This document shows, in pieces, positions 17,694-27,037 of a stretch of DNA of 64,000 bases. Under the pieces are notes generated by a model that was given only the letters and a program-made list of their open reading frames with translations, made no database searches and had not been told where the DNA came from. The position numbers and the translations under genes were made by a program. Within the stretch, counting starts at the first letter, position 1, and each line of letters starts with the position of its first letter. This DNA is from Desulfobulbaceae bacterium (GTDB lineage: Bacteria; Desulfobacterota; Desulfobulbia; Desulfobulbales; Desulfobulbaceae). The DNA lies in the NCBI GenBank assembly GCA_015489765.1, contig WFZC01000198.1, positions 21,076-85,075 of the forward strand, given 5' to 3'.

Positions 17694-18746
17694 ATGATAC
17701 CCGGGCGGCTGTGGTTTCGGCAAAACAGTACAGACCTAAACAACAAAATAGTAATCAGCTCCAGCTTTCTCATGGTTTCTGTTGTAATACTGGCCTGTTG
17801 GCTGTTGGTCGATGTCGGCGTTGGTTTTGCCGATACGGTCGTTGCCTTTGGAGATTCCATCACCGAGGGGCACGGGGTAACACCATATTCAGCCTATCTG
17901 CAGAATATGATCGGCGGAGCCGCCACCGTAGTCAATCAGGGGGTAGGTGGAGAAACTACCATGCAGGGGGCCAGGCGAATCGGAGGAGTTCTCCAGACGT
18001 ATAAACCCAATTTTATATTGATCATGGAAGGAGCAAACGACGCCATCCTTGGCATCTCCTATACGACCACCAAGTTCAACCTTTCCGTGATGCTTGATCA
18101 GTGCGGTGGAACAACACCTATTCTTTCCACTATTACTCCCAATATCCGAGAGTCCGGCCTGGGCAACAGTATTCCCAATCTGTACAACAATGCCATCGGT
18201 TCCCTGGCCGCCAGTCGTGGAGTTCGGCTTGTCGATTCTTATTCCTACGTGGCTCCCAGTTGGAGCTCCCTGACAACAGATGGTGTTCATCCCAATGAGC
18301 AGGGCGCCCAGATCCTGGCCAGAGGATTTGCCGCTGCCTTACCTTATGGCGCTTCCGGTTCCGCTGGAAATGGCAGCGGAGGAGGTGGTGGTGGAGGTGG
18401 CGGCGGTGGCGGTTGTTTTATTGCCACAGCGGCATTTGGCAGTCCCTTTCAGTCCCAGGTCATGCTGTTGAAAAGATTTCGGGACCAGTGTCTGTTGCCG
18501 AACTCGCCGGGCCGTCTTTTTGTTCGACTTTATTATCGTTATTCACCTCCCATCGCCCGGATTATCGCCCGTCATGATATTCTGCGCCGTTTGGTCCGGG
18601 CGGGCTTATGCCCTTTGATAGGTCTTTCCTTCTTTCTGGTTGATCTTCCTTCCGGAAGCGCCATTCTACTGTTTATGATAGCCTTGTGTGGCATGTTGAT
18701 TCTTGTCATGGCCAGAATGACTGCAGGAAGTGGAACCGGTGATTGA
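17694..18746 (+). CDS. SGNH/GDSL hydrolase with poly-Gly linker and CFI-box C-terminal tail
   Basis: A 350-residue exported esterase-like protein. A hydrophobic signal/anchor occupies about residues 20-42. Catalytic blocks are Phe-Gly-Asp-Ser-Ile-Thr-Glu-Gly near 52, Gly-Gly-Glu-Thr (block II), Gly-Ala-Asn-Asp near 115 and Asp-Gly-Val-His near 196. A run of 12 Gly follows near residue 230, then [10 protein letters not shown], a basic stretch and two hydrophobic segments. That is the CFI-box-CTERM architecture thought to be a C-terminal sorting or anchoring tail. A GGGAGA ribosome site precedes the ATG. The Gly-coding repeat may be prone to length change. Confidence 0.85.
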   Translation: MIPGRLWFRQNSTDLNNKIVISSSFLMVSVVILACWLLVDVGVGFADTVVAFGDSITEGHGVTPYSAYLQNMIGGAATVVNQGVGGETTMQGARRIGGVLQTYKPNFILIMEGANDAILGISYTTTKFNLSVMLDQCGGTTPILSTITPNIRESGLGNSIPNLYNNAIGSLAASRGVRLVDSYSYVAPSWSSLTTDGVHPNEQGAQILARGFAAALPYGASGSAGNGSGGGGGGGGGGGGCFIATAAFGSPFQSQVMLLKRFRDQCLLPNSPGRLFVRLYYRYSPPIARIIARHDILRRLVRAGLCPLIGLSFFLVDLPSGSAILLFMIALCGMLILVMARMTAGSGTGD

Positions 18747-18845
18747 ATTTTCCGGCCTTTTTCAATTGTTGGTAGAAAAATCGCAACATTGTCTACCCCT
18801 GTCCCTGCTTCAAGGATCAGAACGAAAAACGGTCGGGGTAATTGT

Positions 18846-20213
18846 ATGAGACCTTCTATACTGACGCAACGGCGTTTTTCCTGTGTGGACAGCATCTGTT
18901 ATGACCAGGAAAAATTTCCGGTTTTATGGGCCTGGATGGGCGTTCTGCTGCTTGTCTTTTTCTGCCTGCTGAGGTCCTGGCAGACCCTCAAGGCGCCCGG
19001 CCTGTATATGGAGGATTCACTGCTCTTCAGTTATTATTATGGTCATTTTCGACCCTTTTCCTCTCTTTTTGTCAGCCATGTTGGGCAGAATTACCTGACC
19101 GTTCCTCCTTATTTTGCTGCCTGGGTTTTTTCCTGGTTTGATGTGCGCTTGCAGCCGTACCTGTACCAGTGGTGGGGATTTTCCTGGTCTGTTGCCGCCT
19201 GCTCGGTGCCTTTTTTTTCCCGATTGTTCCGTAATCGTTTTATTCTGCTTCTCGGACCAACGGTGCTGGGGCTTGTTGGCCTTAACGACATATATTACTG
19301 GAATACTCTTATTTATTCCATGTACACGGGGTTGCTGGTACTGTTTTCCCTCCTGTTTTACCCTCCGCCGAAAACATGGCCTGGTACTGCTGCCCTGGTT
19401 CTGCTTTTTATTGTTTTGCCCTGGTCCGGTCCCTATTGTGTGCTTTTGCTGCCAGCCGGCATTATTTATCTTGTGTTTTTCGGCAGGAACAGAAAAACAC
19501 TACCCATAGTGGCCGGCATTTGCTCCACCATTGTATATTTCATGACCGTGCAGAGCCACACAACCCGGCTGGATCAACTCAAACCAATGGTGGTGACCCG
19601 TTATCTGCAGGTGCTTGTCGATAAGGTGCTGTTCTTGCAGCTTACTGATGGGATGCCCCTCTACTGGCTTGTTGCCGTGATGTTGCTGCTTGTATTCTCA
19701 TGGTATTGTTTCCGTGCAGATCCCTGCTTTGTAAAAAATATCACCATTATGCTGTGTTTTGTTTTTAGTTCACTTTCCCTGTTTTTCCTCAGTGTCAAGT
19801 ATCCCATGTATGGACATACATTGGCCTGCCACCGGCTGATTTCCACTTTTTTCTGGCTCATTCTGCTCCTTTATATCAGTGACAGGTATCTTGTCCAGTA
19901 TACTCCACCATGGCCCGTGTCCTTTGCCCTGTTGTTGGGTTTTGCCTCTCTTGTTGTGTTCCTTAATATTCGTTATCCATCCCTGGGCCGGGTGTCAGCC
20001 ATCCAGCGGCTGGATGATTTCACCCATGGTATTGCCTGGTGTGAACAGGTTGTTGGCCGGCAAAAGAACACCTATATAATTTTTCGTCGTCCGACTTCTG
20101 TGCCGGTTATGCAGCTTCGGGTGCGTATCGGCAGCAACAGACCCGATGCCGTCTGCATCGGCTCCGATAATTTGCCCCGGGCTACCTGGAAACGGTTTGC
20201 AACCTGCCAATGA
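18846..20213 (+). CDS. Polytopic membrane protein of unknown function
   Basis: The 455-residue protein has about ten to eleven predicted membrane helices, many ending in aromatic clusters. The loop after the first helix contains Gly-Leu-Tyr-Met-Glu-Asp-Ser, a possible acidic active-site loop like those of GT-C enzymes, but no family is certain. The ATG at 18846 follows a GGGG-containing site; an upstream ATG adds 19 polar residues. Its stop overlaps the acyltransferase start by 4 bp (ATGA). It is a candidate for polymerase, periplasmic glycosyltransferase or a flippase partner. Confidence 0.55.
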   Translation: MRPSILTQRRFSCVDSICYDQEKFPVLWAWMGVLLLVFFCLLRSWQTLKAPGLYMEDSLLFSYYYGHFRPFSSLFVSHVGQNYLTVPPYFAAWVFSWFDVRLQPYLYQWWGFSWSVAACSVPFFSRLFRNRFILLLGPTVLGLVGLNDIYYWNTLIYSMYTGLLVLFSLLFYPPPKTWPGTAALVLLFIVLPWSGPYCVLLLPAGIIYLVFFGRNRKTLPIVAGICSTIVYFMTVQSHTTRLDQLKPMVVTRYLQVLVDKVLFLQLTDGMPLYWLVAVMLLLVFSWYCFRADPCFVKNITIMLCFVFSSLSLFFLSVKYPMYGHTLACHRLISTFFWLILLLYISDRYLVQYTPPWPVSFALLLGFASLVVFLNIRYPSLGRVSAIQRLDDFTHGIAWCEQVVGRQKNTYIIFRRPTSVPVMQLRVRIGSNRPDAVCIGSDNLPRATWKRFATCQ

Positions 20214-20971
20214 AATCCCGGTCCGAATCTAAGATGAAAAAAACCCATAACACTGTGACCGGGCAGGGTTCGGCCTTTAGCCGGTACCGTCGGGTGATCT
20301 TCGGGCCAGGCAGCCTGGCGCGTTTTTTCTATTATGAATGGTGTCAGTTGCTTGCCCCGGTTCCCGGTGCTCTGGGCATGGTTTTGCGTAAGATTTTCTG
20401 GCCCTTTATGTTTGCCTCCTGCGGTCGGGGCGCCCTGTTCGGAACCGGGGTTGTGGTCCGCCATCCCGGCCGGATTCAGATCGGCAGTCGGGTGGTTATC
20501 AGTGAAAACTGCATCCTTGACGGGCGAAGTGCCGTCAAGGATGAAACCATAACCTTGGGGGATAATGTTATTCTCTCCAATAATGTCATGCTGTCCTGCA
20601 AGGAAGGGCGTATCAATATTGGTGCGCGGACCGGTATCAATGCCCAGTCCATAATCCAATCCACCAATGACTGTCCAGTCATCATCGGGCCGGATTGTAT
20701 CATTGGCCAGCAGTGTTTTATCGTTGGCGGTGGCAGTTATAATCTGGAGCGGTGTGATATTCCTATTTGCGAACAGGGGATACGACCTGACGGCGGGGTG
20801 GTTCTCAAAGAAGATGTCTGGCTGGGCGGTCGAGTGACAGTGTTGGGCGGTGTGACCATGGGACCGGGATCTGTTGCCGCTGCCGGAGCAGTTGTGACAA
20901 AATCGGTACCTGCGTTTTCGGTATGTATGGGGGTCCCGGCCCGGGTCATCCGTAATCGGGCCGATGCATGA
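20210..20971 (+). CDS. Left-handed beta-helix (hexapeptide) acyltransferase
   Basis: The 253-residue protein is dominated by hexapeptide repeats (Ile-Gly-x-x-x-x-Ile type) from about residue 85 to 240, including Ile-Gly-Pro-Asp-Cys-Ile-Ile-Gly and the closing Val-Pro-Ala-Phe-Ser-Val-Cys-Met-Gly-Val-Pro-Ala. This is the WbbJ/maltose-O-acetyltransferase class, which moves acetyl or other acyl groups from CoA to sugars. It is coupled to both neighbours by 4-bp ATGA overlaps. It probably acylates the sugar intermediate in the cytoplasm, complementing the periplasmic MBOAT system. Confidence 0.87.
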   Translation: MKSRSESKMKKTHNTVTGQGSAFSRYRRVIFGPGSLARFFYYEWCQLLAPVPGALGMVLRKIFWPFMFASCGRGALFGTGVVVRHPGRIQIGSRVVISENCILDGRSAVKDETITLGDNVILSNNVMLSCKEGRINIGARTGINAQSIIQSTNDCPVIIGPDCIIGQQCFIVGGGSYNLERCDIPICEQGIRPDGGVVLKEDVWLGGRVTVLGGVTMGPGSVAAAGAVVTKSVPAFSVCMGVPARVIRNRADA

Positions 20972-21978
20972 AAGGACGATGGACAGGGATGAAAATGCAC
21001 AAAGGGCTTGCTGTTGTTCTCAAGTTGATCTTCAGCGGTCTGCTTCTTTTTTTTCTCTATCAGTCAACCCCGGTTGCAGAGATTATCACGCTGTTTGCAG
21101 GCATTGATCTTCGCTACCTTCCATTTATTTTTGCGCTTCTGTTCTGCAATACGGTCCTCAGTGCCCTGAAATGGCAGATCCTCCTGCGGGCTGATTCCAT
21201 ACATATATCCCTGTTCGATTTGACGGTTTCCTATCTCACCGGCACTTTTTTCAATATTTTTTTACCGTCAAGCATCGGAGGTGACTCGTATCGGATTTAC
21301 GATGTCGCCCGGAGATCAAGGGAAGCGGCCCGTTCAGCGGCCTCGGTGCTTGCGGATCGACTTTCCGGATTTCTGGCGCTCATTTTGCTCAGTCTGTTGT
21401 CTTCCATCCCTGTCGCCCACCGGATTGGACAGCCCGGTTTTTTTCTGCTACCCCTTGTTCTGGCTCTGGGGCTGTCCCTGGTGTTGTGGGGGCTTTTCCT
21501 GAAGACTCCGGCTATCCGCCTGCTGGCCCTGCTGCATCTTGATCGGTACGAAGCAGTTACCGGTTTTGTCGATCGCTTTTTTTCTGCCTGGCAGCAGTAT
21601 CATCGTCGTCCACGGATACTTGCCCTGGTTATGCTTCTTTCCTTTACCTTCCAGCTTTCGGTGATACTGACTGTGTATCTCATGGCCTGTGCTCTGGGCG
21701 CCTCGGTCTCCCCGGTTTATTTTGCCGCCTTTGTGCCGGTGATCAACCTGATGGAGGCCCTGCCCATTTCCATATACGGCCTGGGGGTTCGCGATGCGGG
21801 GTATGTTTTGTTCTTTGGTCTTGCTGGAATGACCGATATCCAGACCCGTTCCCTGTCCATGTTTTTTCTTGCTGTCACCGTCTGTTACTCCCTTTTTGGA
21901 GGCCTGGTTTTTTTCCTGCGAAATCTAATAACGAAATACCGGCAATCCGGCACCGGGGAGCAAGGGCAGGGTGGTTGA
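20968..21978 (+). CDS. LPG-synthase-type flippase-like membrane protein (AglD/UPF0104)
   Basis: The 336-residue protein has about eight membrane helices and the signatures of the lysylphosphatidylglycerol synthase TM region family: Leu-Pro-Ser-Ser-Ile-Gly-Gly-Asp near residue 90, Asp-Arg-Leu-Ser-Gly near 130 and Gly-Leu-Gly-Val-Arg-Asp-Ala-Gly near 272. Related proteins act in lipid-linked sugar transfer or translocation. It overlaps the acyltransferase gene by 4 bp and is followed 18 bp later by a second protein of the same family. Confidence 0.83.
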   Translation: MKGRWTGMKMHKGLAVVLKLIFSGLLLFFLYQSTPVAEIITLFAGIDLRYLPFIFALLFCNTVLSALKWQILLRADSIHISLFDLTVSYLTGTFFNIFLPSSIGGDSYRIYDVARRSREAARSAASVLADRLSGFLALILLSLLSSIPVAHRIGQPGFFLLPLVLALGLSLVLWGLFLKTPAIRLLALLHLDRYEAVTGFVDRFFSAWQQYHRRPRILALVMLLSFTFQLSVILTVYLMACALGASVSPVYFAAFVPVINLMEALPISIYGLGVRDAGYVLFFGLAGMTDIQTRSLSMFFLAVTVCYSLFGGLVFFLRNLITKYRQSGTGEQGQGG

Positions 21979-21996
21979 TCAGGGGCGCTGTGAATA

Positions 21997-24090
21997 GTGA
22001 ATCGTTTTTCTGACTTCGATAAGCGGTACCTGCTTCCCCGTGTCCTGCTGTCCCTGGCTACCTCCGCTCTTATCCTGGGTCTGCTCCTTCGCTATGTGAC
22101 CCATGCGACCGGTCCCGGTCAATTGCCGGACCTGTTTTCAATTCTGACGCATCTGTCAATGGCGCCGGTGACGGCCTATGTCGTGTTCAACCTGGCCGGG
22201 GCTTTGGTCAGGACCATGCGCTATTCCCTTTTACTGGTCGGAGCAGGAGAGGGAAGGGTTTCCTTTTCTTCTCTTTTTCTGGCAACTGTTGCCCGTAACA
22301 TGTTTGTCGACATGTTACCGGCCAGAATGGGTGAGTTGAGTTTTGTCGCTCTTTTGAACCGGAGCGACGGGGTTAGGGTTGACAGTGGTATCTCGGCGCT
22401 GGCTGTCAGTTTTGTCTTTGATCTGTTGGCCCTGGCCTGGCTGACCGTCATACTTGGTCTTTACCTCGTTCTTACAGCAACGATGCCAGGGTGGCTTTTC
22501 TGGTCTGTGGCGCTGCTGCTCATTCTCGGCATTGGTTCCCTGCTGGTGTTGTTTGTTCTTTTCCCCTGGCTGGCCCGCCTCCTGTCTTCTTCCTGTACCG
22601 GCCATGGGCTTGCGCAACGAGCAATACGAAAACTGGCCCGGTTCGCCACCTTGCTTGATCAGATACGCGGCGCCGGTATAACTCTGCCCGTTGCCTTCCA
22701 GTCTGTCCTGGTCAGGTTAATGAAATATGGAGGGTTATACTGCCTTTATCTTGCCGTTCTCAATGCCGGCTTTCCGACCGTAACCAGGGATGTGGCCATT
22801 GTGGTGACGGCCCTGATCGGCGCGGAGGCGGCGGCAGCTATGCCCGTGCCGGCCTTCATGGGCTTTGGAGTATATGAAATGGGCGGGGCGGCAGCCCTTG
22901 CCTTGCTTGGCGTAGATCGGGGCGCTGCCGTACTTCTGATGTTGGCCCTGCATATCATCAGTCAGGTTGTGGATTACAGCCTTGGCTTACTGGCCATGAT
23001 CGGATTCATTCATACGGCGCCGCCATTGGAGGGAAAGCGATCTGGAAAAGATACTCTGGGGCGTTTTCCTCTTTTCCGCAAACTGTTTCTGGTTGGGATA
23101 CTGTGTCTTTCCCTTGGTTTTTTGGGATTGCAGGTGCATGGCTGGATGAAAATGGGTCACCTGACCAGGCCGGCAACCGGACACCGGGTGGAAAACAGGG
23201 GAGTGAAAAGAACTCCGGAAGATATTGTTGCCGGCCTGCACGGATTTGTGGTCTGGAGCAGTAATCGGTTTGGCAATCATGACATTTTGAAGCTCAGTCT
23301 ACCGGACAGAAAACTGACGCGTCTTACCCATCATCCCCATACGGAATATTTTCCCCGGATTTCTCCCGACGGGCGAAAGATTGTCTTTGCCCGCTCACGG
23401 GCCCCCTGGGTACCGCAGCGAAATTATTATGCCTGGGATGTGTATCTGCTGGATCTGGAAACCGGCAGGGAACAGCTTGTGGCCGAGCATGGTAATGTGC
23501 CCACCTGGTCTAAGAATGGCAAGGCTGTCTTCTTTCAGCGTAACGGTAATCTTTTTGTCCGGCATGATCTGGATAACGGCAGGGAGCTGGTTGTTGCCTC
23601 TCCTGGTTCCGTTCCCGGATTGCCACGGAAGATTATTTTTGAAACTCCGTCCTGGAGCCTTCAAAATCAGGCCATGGCCGTAACCCTGCGGGGAGGGATG
23701 CGGGAAACGGCAATCATCGATGCAAGGGGAAACATCCGACGGGTGGGAGACGGTTGTCAACTGACCTGGAGTCCCGATGGTTCTTTTCTCTATCAGGTTG
23801 ATCATGGGGGCAATGTCCTTAATGCCATTTACCGGGTTAACGCCAAAACACTGACCAGAACTCTCTGGTTTGACGCTCCGGGCAGGTGGAGCCATGAATA
23901 CTTTCCAAAGCTTTCCAATTGTGGTAAAGTCCTCGTCTTCGGGGCGAGTCAAGGTGGTCATGAGCATGATAGCGCTGATTACGAAATTTTTCTCTGGCCC
24001 GTCAACCGTCCGGTTTCCGAAGTCGTCCGGCTGACCTATCATACCGGCAATGACTGCTGGCCCGATATTTTTCTACGGCCCGGATCATGA
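21997..24090 (+). CDS. LPG-synthase-TM protein fused to TolB-like beta-propeller
   Basis: A 697-residue two-part protein with a GTG start. Residues 1-345 form a second LPG_synthase_TM domain (Ala-Arg-Met-Gly-Glu-Leu-Ser near 110; Met-Gly-Phe-Gly-Val-Tyr-Glu-Met-Gly near 290). After one more helix near 370, the rest is a WD40/PD40-type propeller: Ser-Asn-Arg-x-Gly-Asn-x-Asp-Ile near 425, Phe-Pro-Arg-Ile-Ser-Pro-Asp-Gly-Arg-Lys-Ile near 450 and Leu-Thr-Trp-Ser-Pro-Asp-Gly-Ser near 590, as in TolB. By topology the propeller should face the periplasm. The fusion is unusual. Confidence 0.82.
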   Translation: MNRFSDFDKRYLLPRVLLSLATSALILGLLLRYVTHATGPGQLPDLFSILTHLSMAPVTAYVVFNLAGALVRTMRYSLLLVGAGEGRVSFSSLFLATVARNMFVDMLPARMGELSFVALLNRSDGVRVDSGISALAVSFVFDLLALAWLTVILGLYLVLTATMPGWLFWSVALLLILGIGSLLVLFVLFPWLARLLSSSCTGHGLAQRAIRKLARFATLLDQIRGAGITLPVAFQSVLVRLMKYGGLYCLYLAVLNAGFPTVTRDVAIVVTALIGAEAAAAMPVPAFMGFGVYEMGGAAALALLGVDRGAAVLLMLALHIISQVVDYSLGLLAMIGFIHTAPPLEGKRSGKDTLGRFPLFRKLFLVGILCLSLGFLGLQVHGWMKMGHLTRPATGHRVENRGVKRTPEDIVAGLHGFVVWSSNRFGNHDILKLSLPDRKLTRLTHHPHTEYFPRISPDGRKIVFARSRAPWVPQRNYYAWDVYLLDLETGREQLVAEHGNVPTWSKNGKAVFFQRNGNLFVRHDLDNGRELVVASPGSVPGLPRKIIFETPSWSLQNQAMAVTLRGGMRETAIIDARGNIRRVGDGCQLTWSPDGSFLYQVDHGGNVLNAIYRVNAKTLTRTLWFDAPGRWSHEYFPKLSNCGKVLVFGASQGGHEHDSADYEIFLWPVNRPVSEVVRLTYHTGNDCWPDIFLRPGS

Positions 24091-24203
24091 TGTCTTGTTG
24101 GCATGTGTTATTGTCGTCATAAAGGTCCTCAATTCCGGTAGGTCCGGGTTTGATATTTTTCCGGTTTCGGATTGATGAAAGTAATAAAGGAGAGGAGTGT
24201 GTC

Positions 24204-25163
24204 TTGAAGATTTCGGTCGTCATTCCCATATACAATGAGGAAGAAAATATAGAGGCCTTGTACCGGGAACTTGCCGAAGTGGTCCATGATCTGCCCCAGG
24301 AAACCGAGATCGTGTTTGTGGATGACGGGTCTTCAGACCGGAGCCTGCAGATACTTGAAGAGATCCAGGCCAGGGAACCTGGCGTGATTGTGGTAAGTTT
24401 CCGTCGTAATTTTGGTCAGACAGCGGCTCTGTCCGCGGGGTTCGATTATGCGGACGGCGATATTATTATTACCATGGACGGGGATCTGCAGAATGATCCC
24501 CATGATATACCGGCCCTGATCCGGGAAATCGAGGCCGGTTATGATGTGGTAACGGGCTGGCGATTCAAGCGAAAGGACCCTTTCCTGTCCCGTCGTCTGC
24601 CGTCCATGATTGCCAACCGGATCATATCCTGGATCACCGGGGTGCGGCTGCATGACTATGGATGCACGCTCAAGGCGTTCCGGCGTGAGGTAACCAGTAA
24701 CATCAGACTCTATGGCGAGATGCATCGGTTTATTCCCGCCATTGCCTCAGGCATGGGAATCTCGTTTACCGAAATCAAAGTGAACCACCGACCGCGCATT
24801 CATGGAACGTCCAAATATGGTATTACCAGGACCTTGCGGGTTATCCTGGATTTGATGACCGTCAAATTTATGCTCAGCTACGCCACCCGGCCGTTGCATG
24901 TTTTCGGATCGGTCGGTTTTGTCGCAACCAGCATAGGTTTTTTCCTGGCCCTGTACATGACCGTGCAGCGACAGTTTTTTGCCGTTCCCATGGCCAATCG
25001 GCCCTTGTTGCTCCTGGCGGTGCTGCTCATTTTCATCGGTATCCAGTTTGTCACCATTGGTCTTCTTGCCGAGTTGGTGGTCAGGACCTATCACGAATCC
25101 CAGCGAAAGCCTATTTATTATGTTCGTCGCGTCGTGGGCCGACCGGATACTCCGCCAAGCTGA
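24204..25163 (+). CDS. Family 2 glycosyltransferase, DPM1/GtrB-like
   Basis: A 319-residue enzyme starting at TTG, chosen because AAGGAGAGGAG lies just upstream and the protein then begins Met-Lys-Ile-Ser-Val-Val-Ile-Pro. The GT-A domain has Val-Phe-Val-Asp-Asp-Gly-Ser-Ser near residue 40, Met-Asp-Gly-Asp-Leu-Gln near 93 and a Gly-Thr-Ser-Lys-Tyr segment near 205, all typical of dolichol/polyprenyl-phosphate sugar synthases. Two C-terminal membrane helices (about 230-300) match the GtrB type. It likely makes a polyprenyl-phosphate-linked sugar donor for the periplasmic GT-C candidates in this locus. Confidence 0.88.
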   Translation: MKISVVIPIYNEEENIEALYRELAEVVHDLPQETEIVFVDDGSSDRSLQILEEIQAREPGVIVVSFRRNFGQTAALSAGFDYADGDIIITMDGDLQNDPHDIPALIREIEAGYDVVTGWRFKRKDPFLSRRLPSMIANRIISWITGVRLHDYGCTLKAFRREVTSNIRLYGEMHRFIPAIASGMGISFTEIKVNHRPRIHGTSKYGITRTLRVILDLMTVKFMLSYATRPLHVFGSVGFVATSIGFFLALYMTVQRQFFAVPMANRPLLLLAVLLIFIGIQFVTIGLLAELVVRTYHESQRKPIYYVRRVVGRPDTPPS

Positions 25164-26200
25164 TGTCTTCGGTTCAGGTCGATATTGTTATTCCCCATTT
25201 TAACGGTCTGACCCTGCTTCAGGCATGTCTGTCGTCTTTGGCCCGTCAACAGCACGTGTCCTGCCGGATAGTGGTTGTTGATAACGGCTCAACCGATGGC
25301 TCGGTGGACTGGCTTGAAGAGAATGGTGATGTGGATGCGGTTTTTCTGGAGGAAAATACCGGCTTTGCCGCAGCCGTCAATGCGGGCATCAGACATTGCT
25401 CCGCCCCCCTTGTCCTTTTGCTCAATAATGATACAGAACTTGCCCCGGATACACTGTTCCTGCTTATCCAGGCGGCCGGTTCCAGGCCCGGGTATGGCTT
25501 TTATGTGCCAAAGATGCTCAATCTGCAGAGGCCCCAGATTCTTGATGGCGCCGGAGATGCCTATCTGCGGGGTGGGGCGGGCTACCGGCTTGGCACCATG
25601 GAGCCGGACTGTGATTTTTACAATAGACCGGGCCCGGTGTTCGGCGGTTGTGGCGGAGCCACCCTGTTTCGGCGGGAAATCTTTGCCCGCACGGGACTCT
25701 TTGACGAGGATTTTTTTGCCTATCTCGAGGATGTGGATTTAAATCTGCGCATGAACAGGATGGGGATAGGCGGCTATTACGTGCCCGCGGCCCGGGTTTA
25801 TCATGTGGGCAGCGCCACCAGTGGTTCAAGGATCAACAGCTTTACAGTACGTTTGTCGACCAGGAATTCCCTGTATATTTTAGCCAAGCACTATTGTGTA
25901 TCCCTTTTGATCAGGTTGTTGCCGGTTATTTGTATCTATCAGTTATGCTGGCTGTTTTTTTGTATCAAGAGAGGCCAGGGCCGGGCATGGCTGCAGGGCG
26001 TGGTCCAGGCCCTGGTTCATCTGCCTGCCCAGCGTCGAAAGCATCGCCTGCTTAGCAAGCACGATACCCTGGCCGGGTCTGAATTTGCCGACCTGATCAA
26101 AAAGGCGGAAGGGGAGGTCGTGACCTCAATTATGCACCGGAGAGAGGGGCAGGGAAAGGGAGTGTCCCTGCTGCGTCTGTACAGGTTTTTGTTTCTGTAA
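25163..26200 (+). CDS. Family 2 glycosyltransferase (rhamnosyltransferase-like)
   Basis: The 345-residue protein begins with a standard GT-A fold (Asp-Ile-Val-Ile-Pro-His-Phe-Asn; Val-Val-Asp-Asn-Gly-Ser-Thr-Asp near residue 38; Leu-Leu-Asn-Asn-Asp-Thr-Glu near 85). Glu-Asp-Val-Asp-Leu-Asn near 190 supplies the conserved acidic motif of WbbL/RfbF-type enzymes. One hydrophobic segment near residue 250 may attach it to the membrane. It overlaps the preceding stop by 1 bp. Confidence 0.87.
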   Translation: MSSVQVDIVIPHFNGLTLLQACLSSLARQQHVSCRIVVVDNGSTDGSVDWLEENGDVDAVFLEENTGFAAAVNAGIRHCSAPLVLLLNNDTELAPDTLFLLIQAAGSRPGYGFYVPKMLNLQRPQILDGAGDAYLRGGAGYRLGTMEPDCDFYNRPGPVFGGCGGATLFRREIFARTGLFDEDFFAYLEDVDLNLRMNRMGIGGYYVPAARVYHVGSATSGSRINSFTVRLSTRNSLYILAKHYCVSLLIRLLPVICIYQLCWLFFCIKRGQGRAWLQGVVQALVHLPAQRRKHRLLSKHDTLAGSEFADLIKKAEGEVVTSIMHRREGQGKGVSLLRLYRFLFL

Positions 26201-26212
26201 ATTTTCCCGGTT

Positions 26213-27037
26213 ATGAGTGGAATATCGGTTATAATCGTCACCCATAATTCAGCGAAAGTTATTGGACGTTGCATGGATGCGCTGGCCCGGCAGCAGCACC
26301 CGCCGGACGAGATTGTTCTGGTCGATTCCGGCTCGGACGATCCCTCCTACCTGGAGCAATATTTAGGTCATAAAGGTGTCCGTCTCCTGCTTCTTCAAGA
26401 GAATGTGGGTTTTGCCAGGGCCAACAATATCGGCTACAGACAGTGCGCCAGAGACAGTGAATATATCCTGTATCTCAATCCGGATGCCTTTCCCCAGGAA
26501 ACGACACTTAAGTTGTCCCGCCAATGTTTGATTGAAAATCAGGACTGTGGTGTTGTCGGCGGGCGTTTGCTTGGCTGGGATCTGAAGGCAGGCAAGGCAA
26601 GTGGCCTGCTTGATTCCACGGGTATCTTCAGAAAGTGGTATGGCCGCTGGGTTGATCGGGGCCAGGGCGAGAGGGATCATGGACAATTTTTCAGGAAGGA
26701 GAGCGTACCGGCCCTGTGCGGCGCTTTTCTTTTTTGTCGCAGGTTGGCCCTGGAAAGGATGCGTCTGGCCGAGGGTGTGATTTTTGATCCGGATTTTTTT
26801 TTGTACAAGGAAGACATTGAACTCAGTATTCGTATGCGCAAATACGGGTATGGGTTACTTTATAATCCGGACATACGGGTGTTTCATTGCCGGGGCTGGC
26901 GGGCAAGGAAGGAGATGGAGTTTAGGCAACGTATTTTGGCGGCAAAAAGTGAACTGCTTTTGTACCGTAAACATCCCTCACCCTATATCTGCTGGGCTTT
27001 GTTCAAATACTTGCTGGTGAGATGCCTGCGTCTATGA
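26213..27037 (+). CDS. Family 2 glycosyltransferase
   Basis: A 274-residue GT-A enzyme: Ser-Val-Ile-Ile-Val-Thr-His-Asn at the N-terminus, Leu-Val-Asp-Ser-Gly-Ser-Asp-Asp near 38, Leu-Asn-Pro-Asp-Ala near 85 and Tyr-Lys-Glu-Asp-Ile-Glu-Leu near 200. It has no membrane segment. It is the middle member of three consecutive GT2 genes, which probably add successive sugars to the lipid-linked repeat unit. Confidence 0.87.
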   Translation: MSGISVIIVTHNSAKVIGRCMDALARQQHPPDEIVLVDSGSDDPSYLEQYLGHKGVRLLLLQENVGFARANNIGYRQCARDSEYILYLNPDAFPQETTLKLSRQCLIENQDCGVVGGRLLGWDLKAGKASGLLDSTGIFRKWYGRWVDRGQGERDHGQFFRKESVPALCGAFLFCRRLALERMRLAEGVIFDPDFFLYKEDIELSIRMRKYGYGLLYNPDIRVFHCRGWRARKEMEFRQRILAAKSELLLYRKHPSPYICWALFKYLLVRCLRL

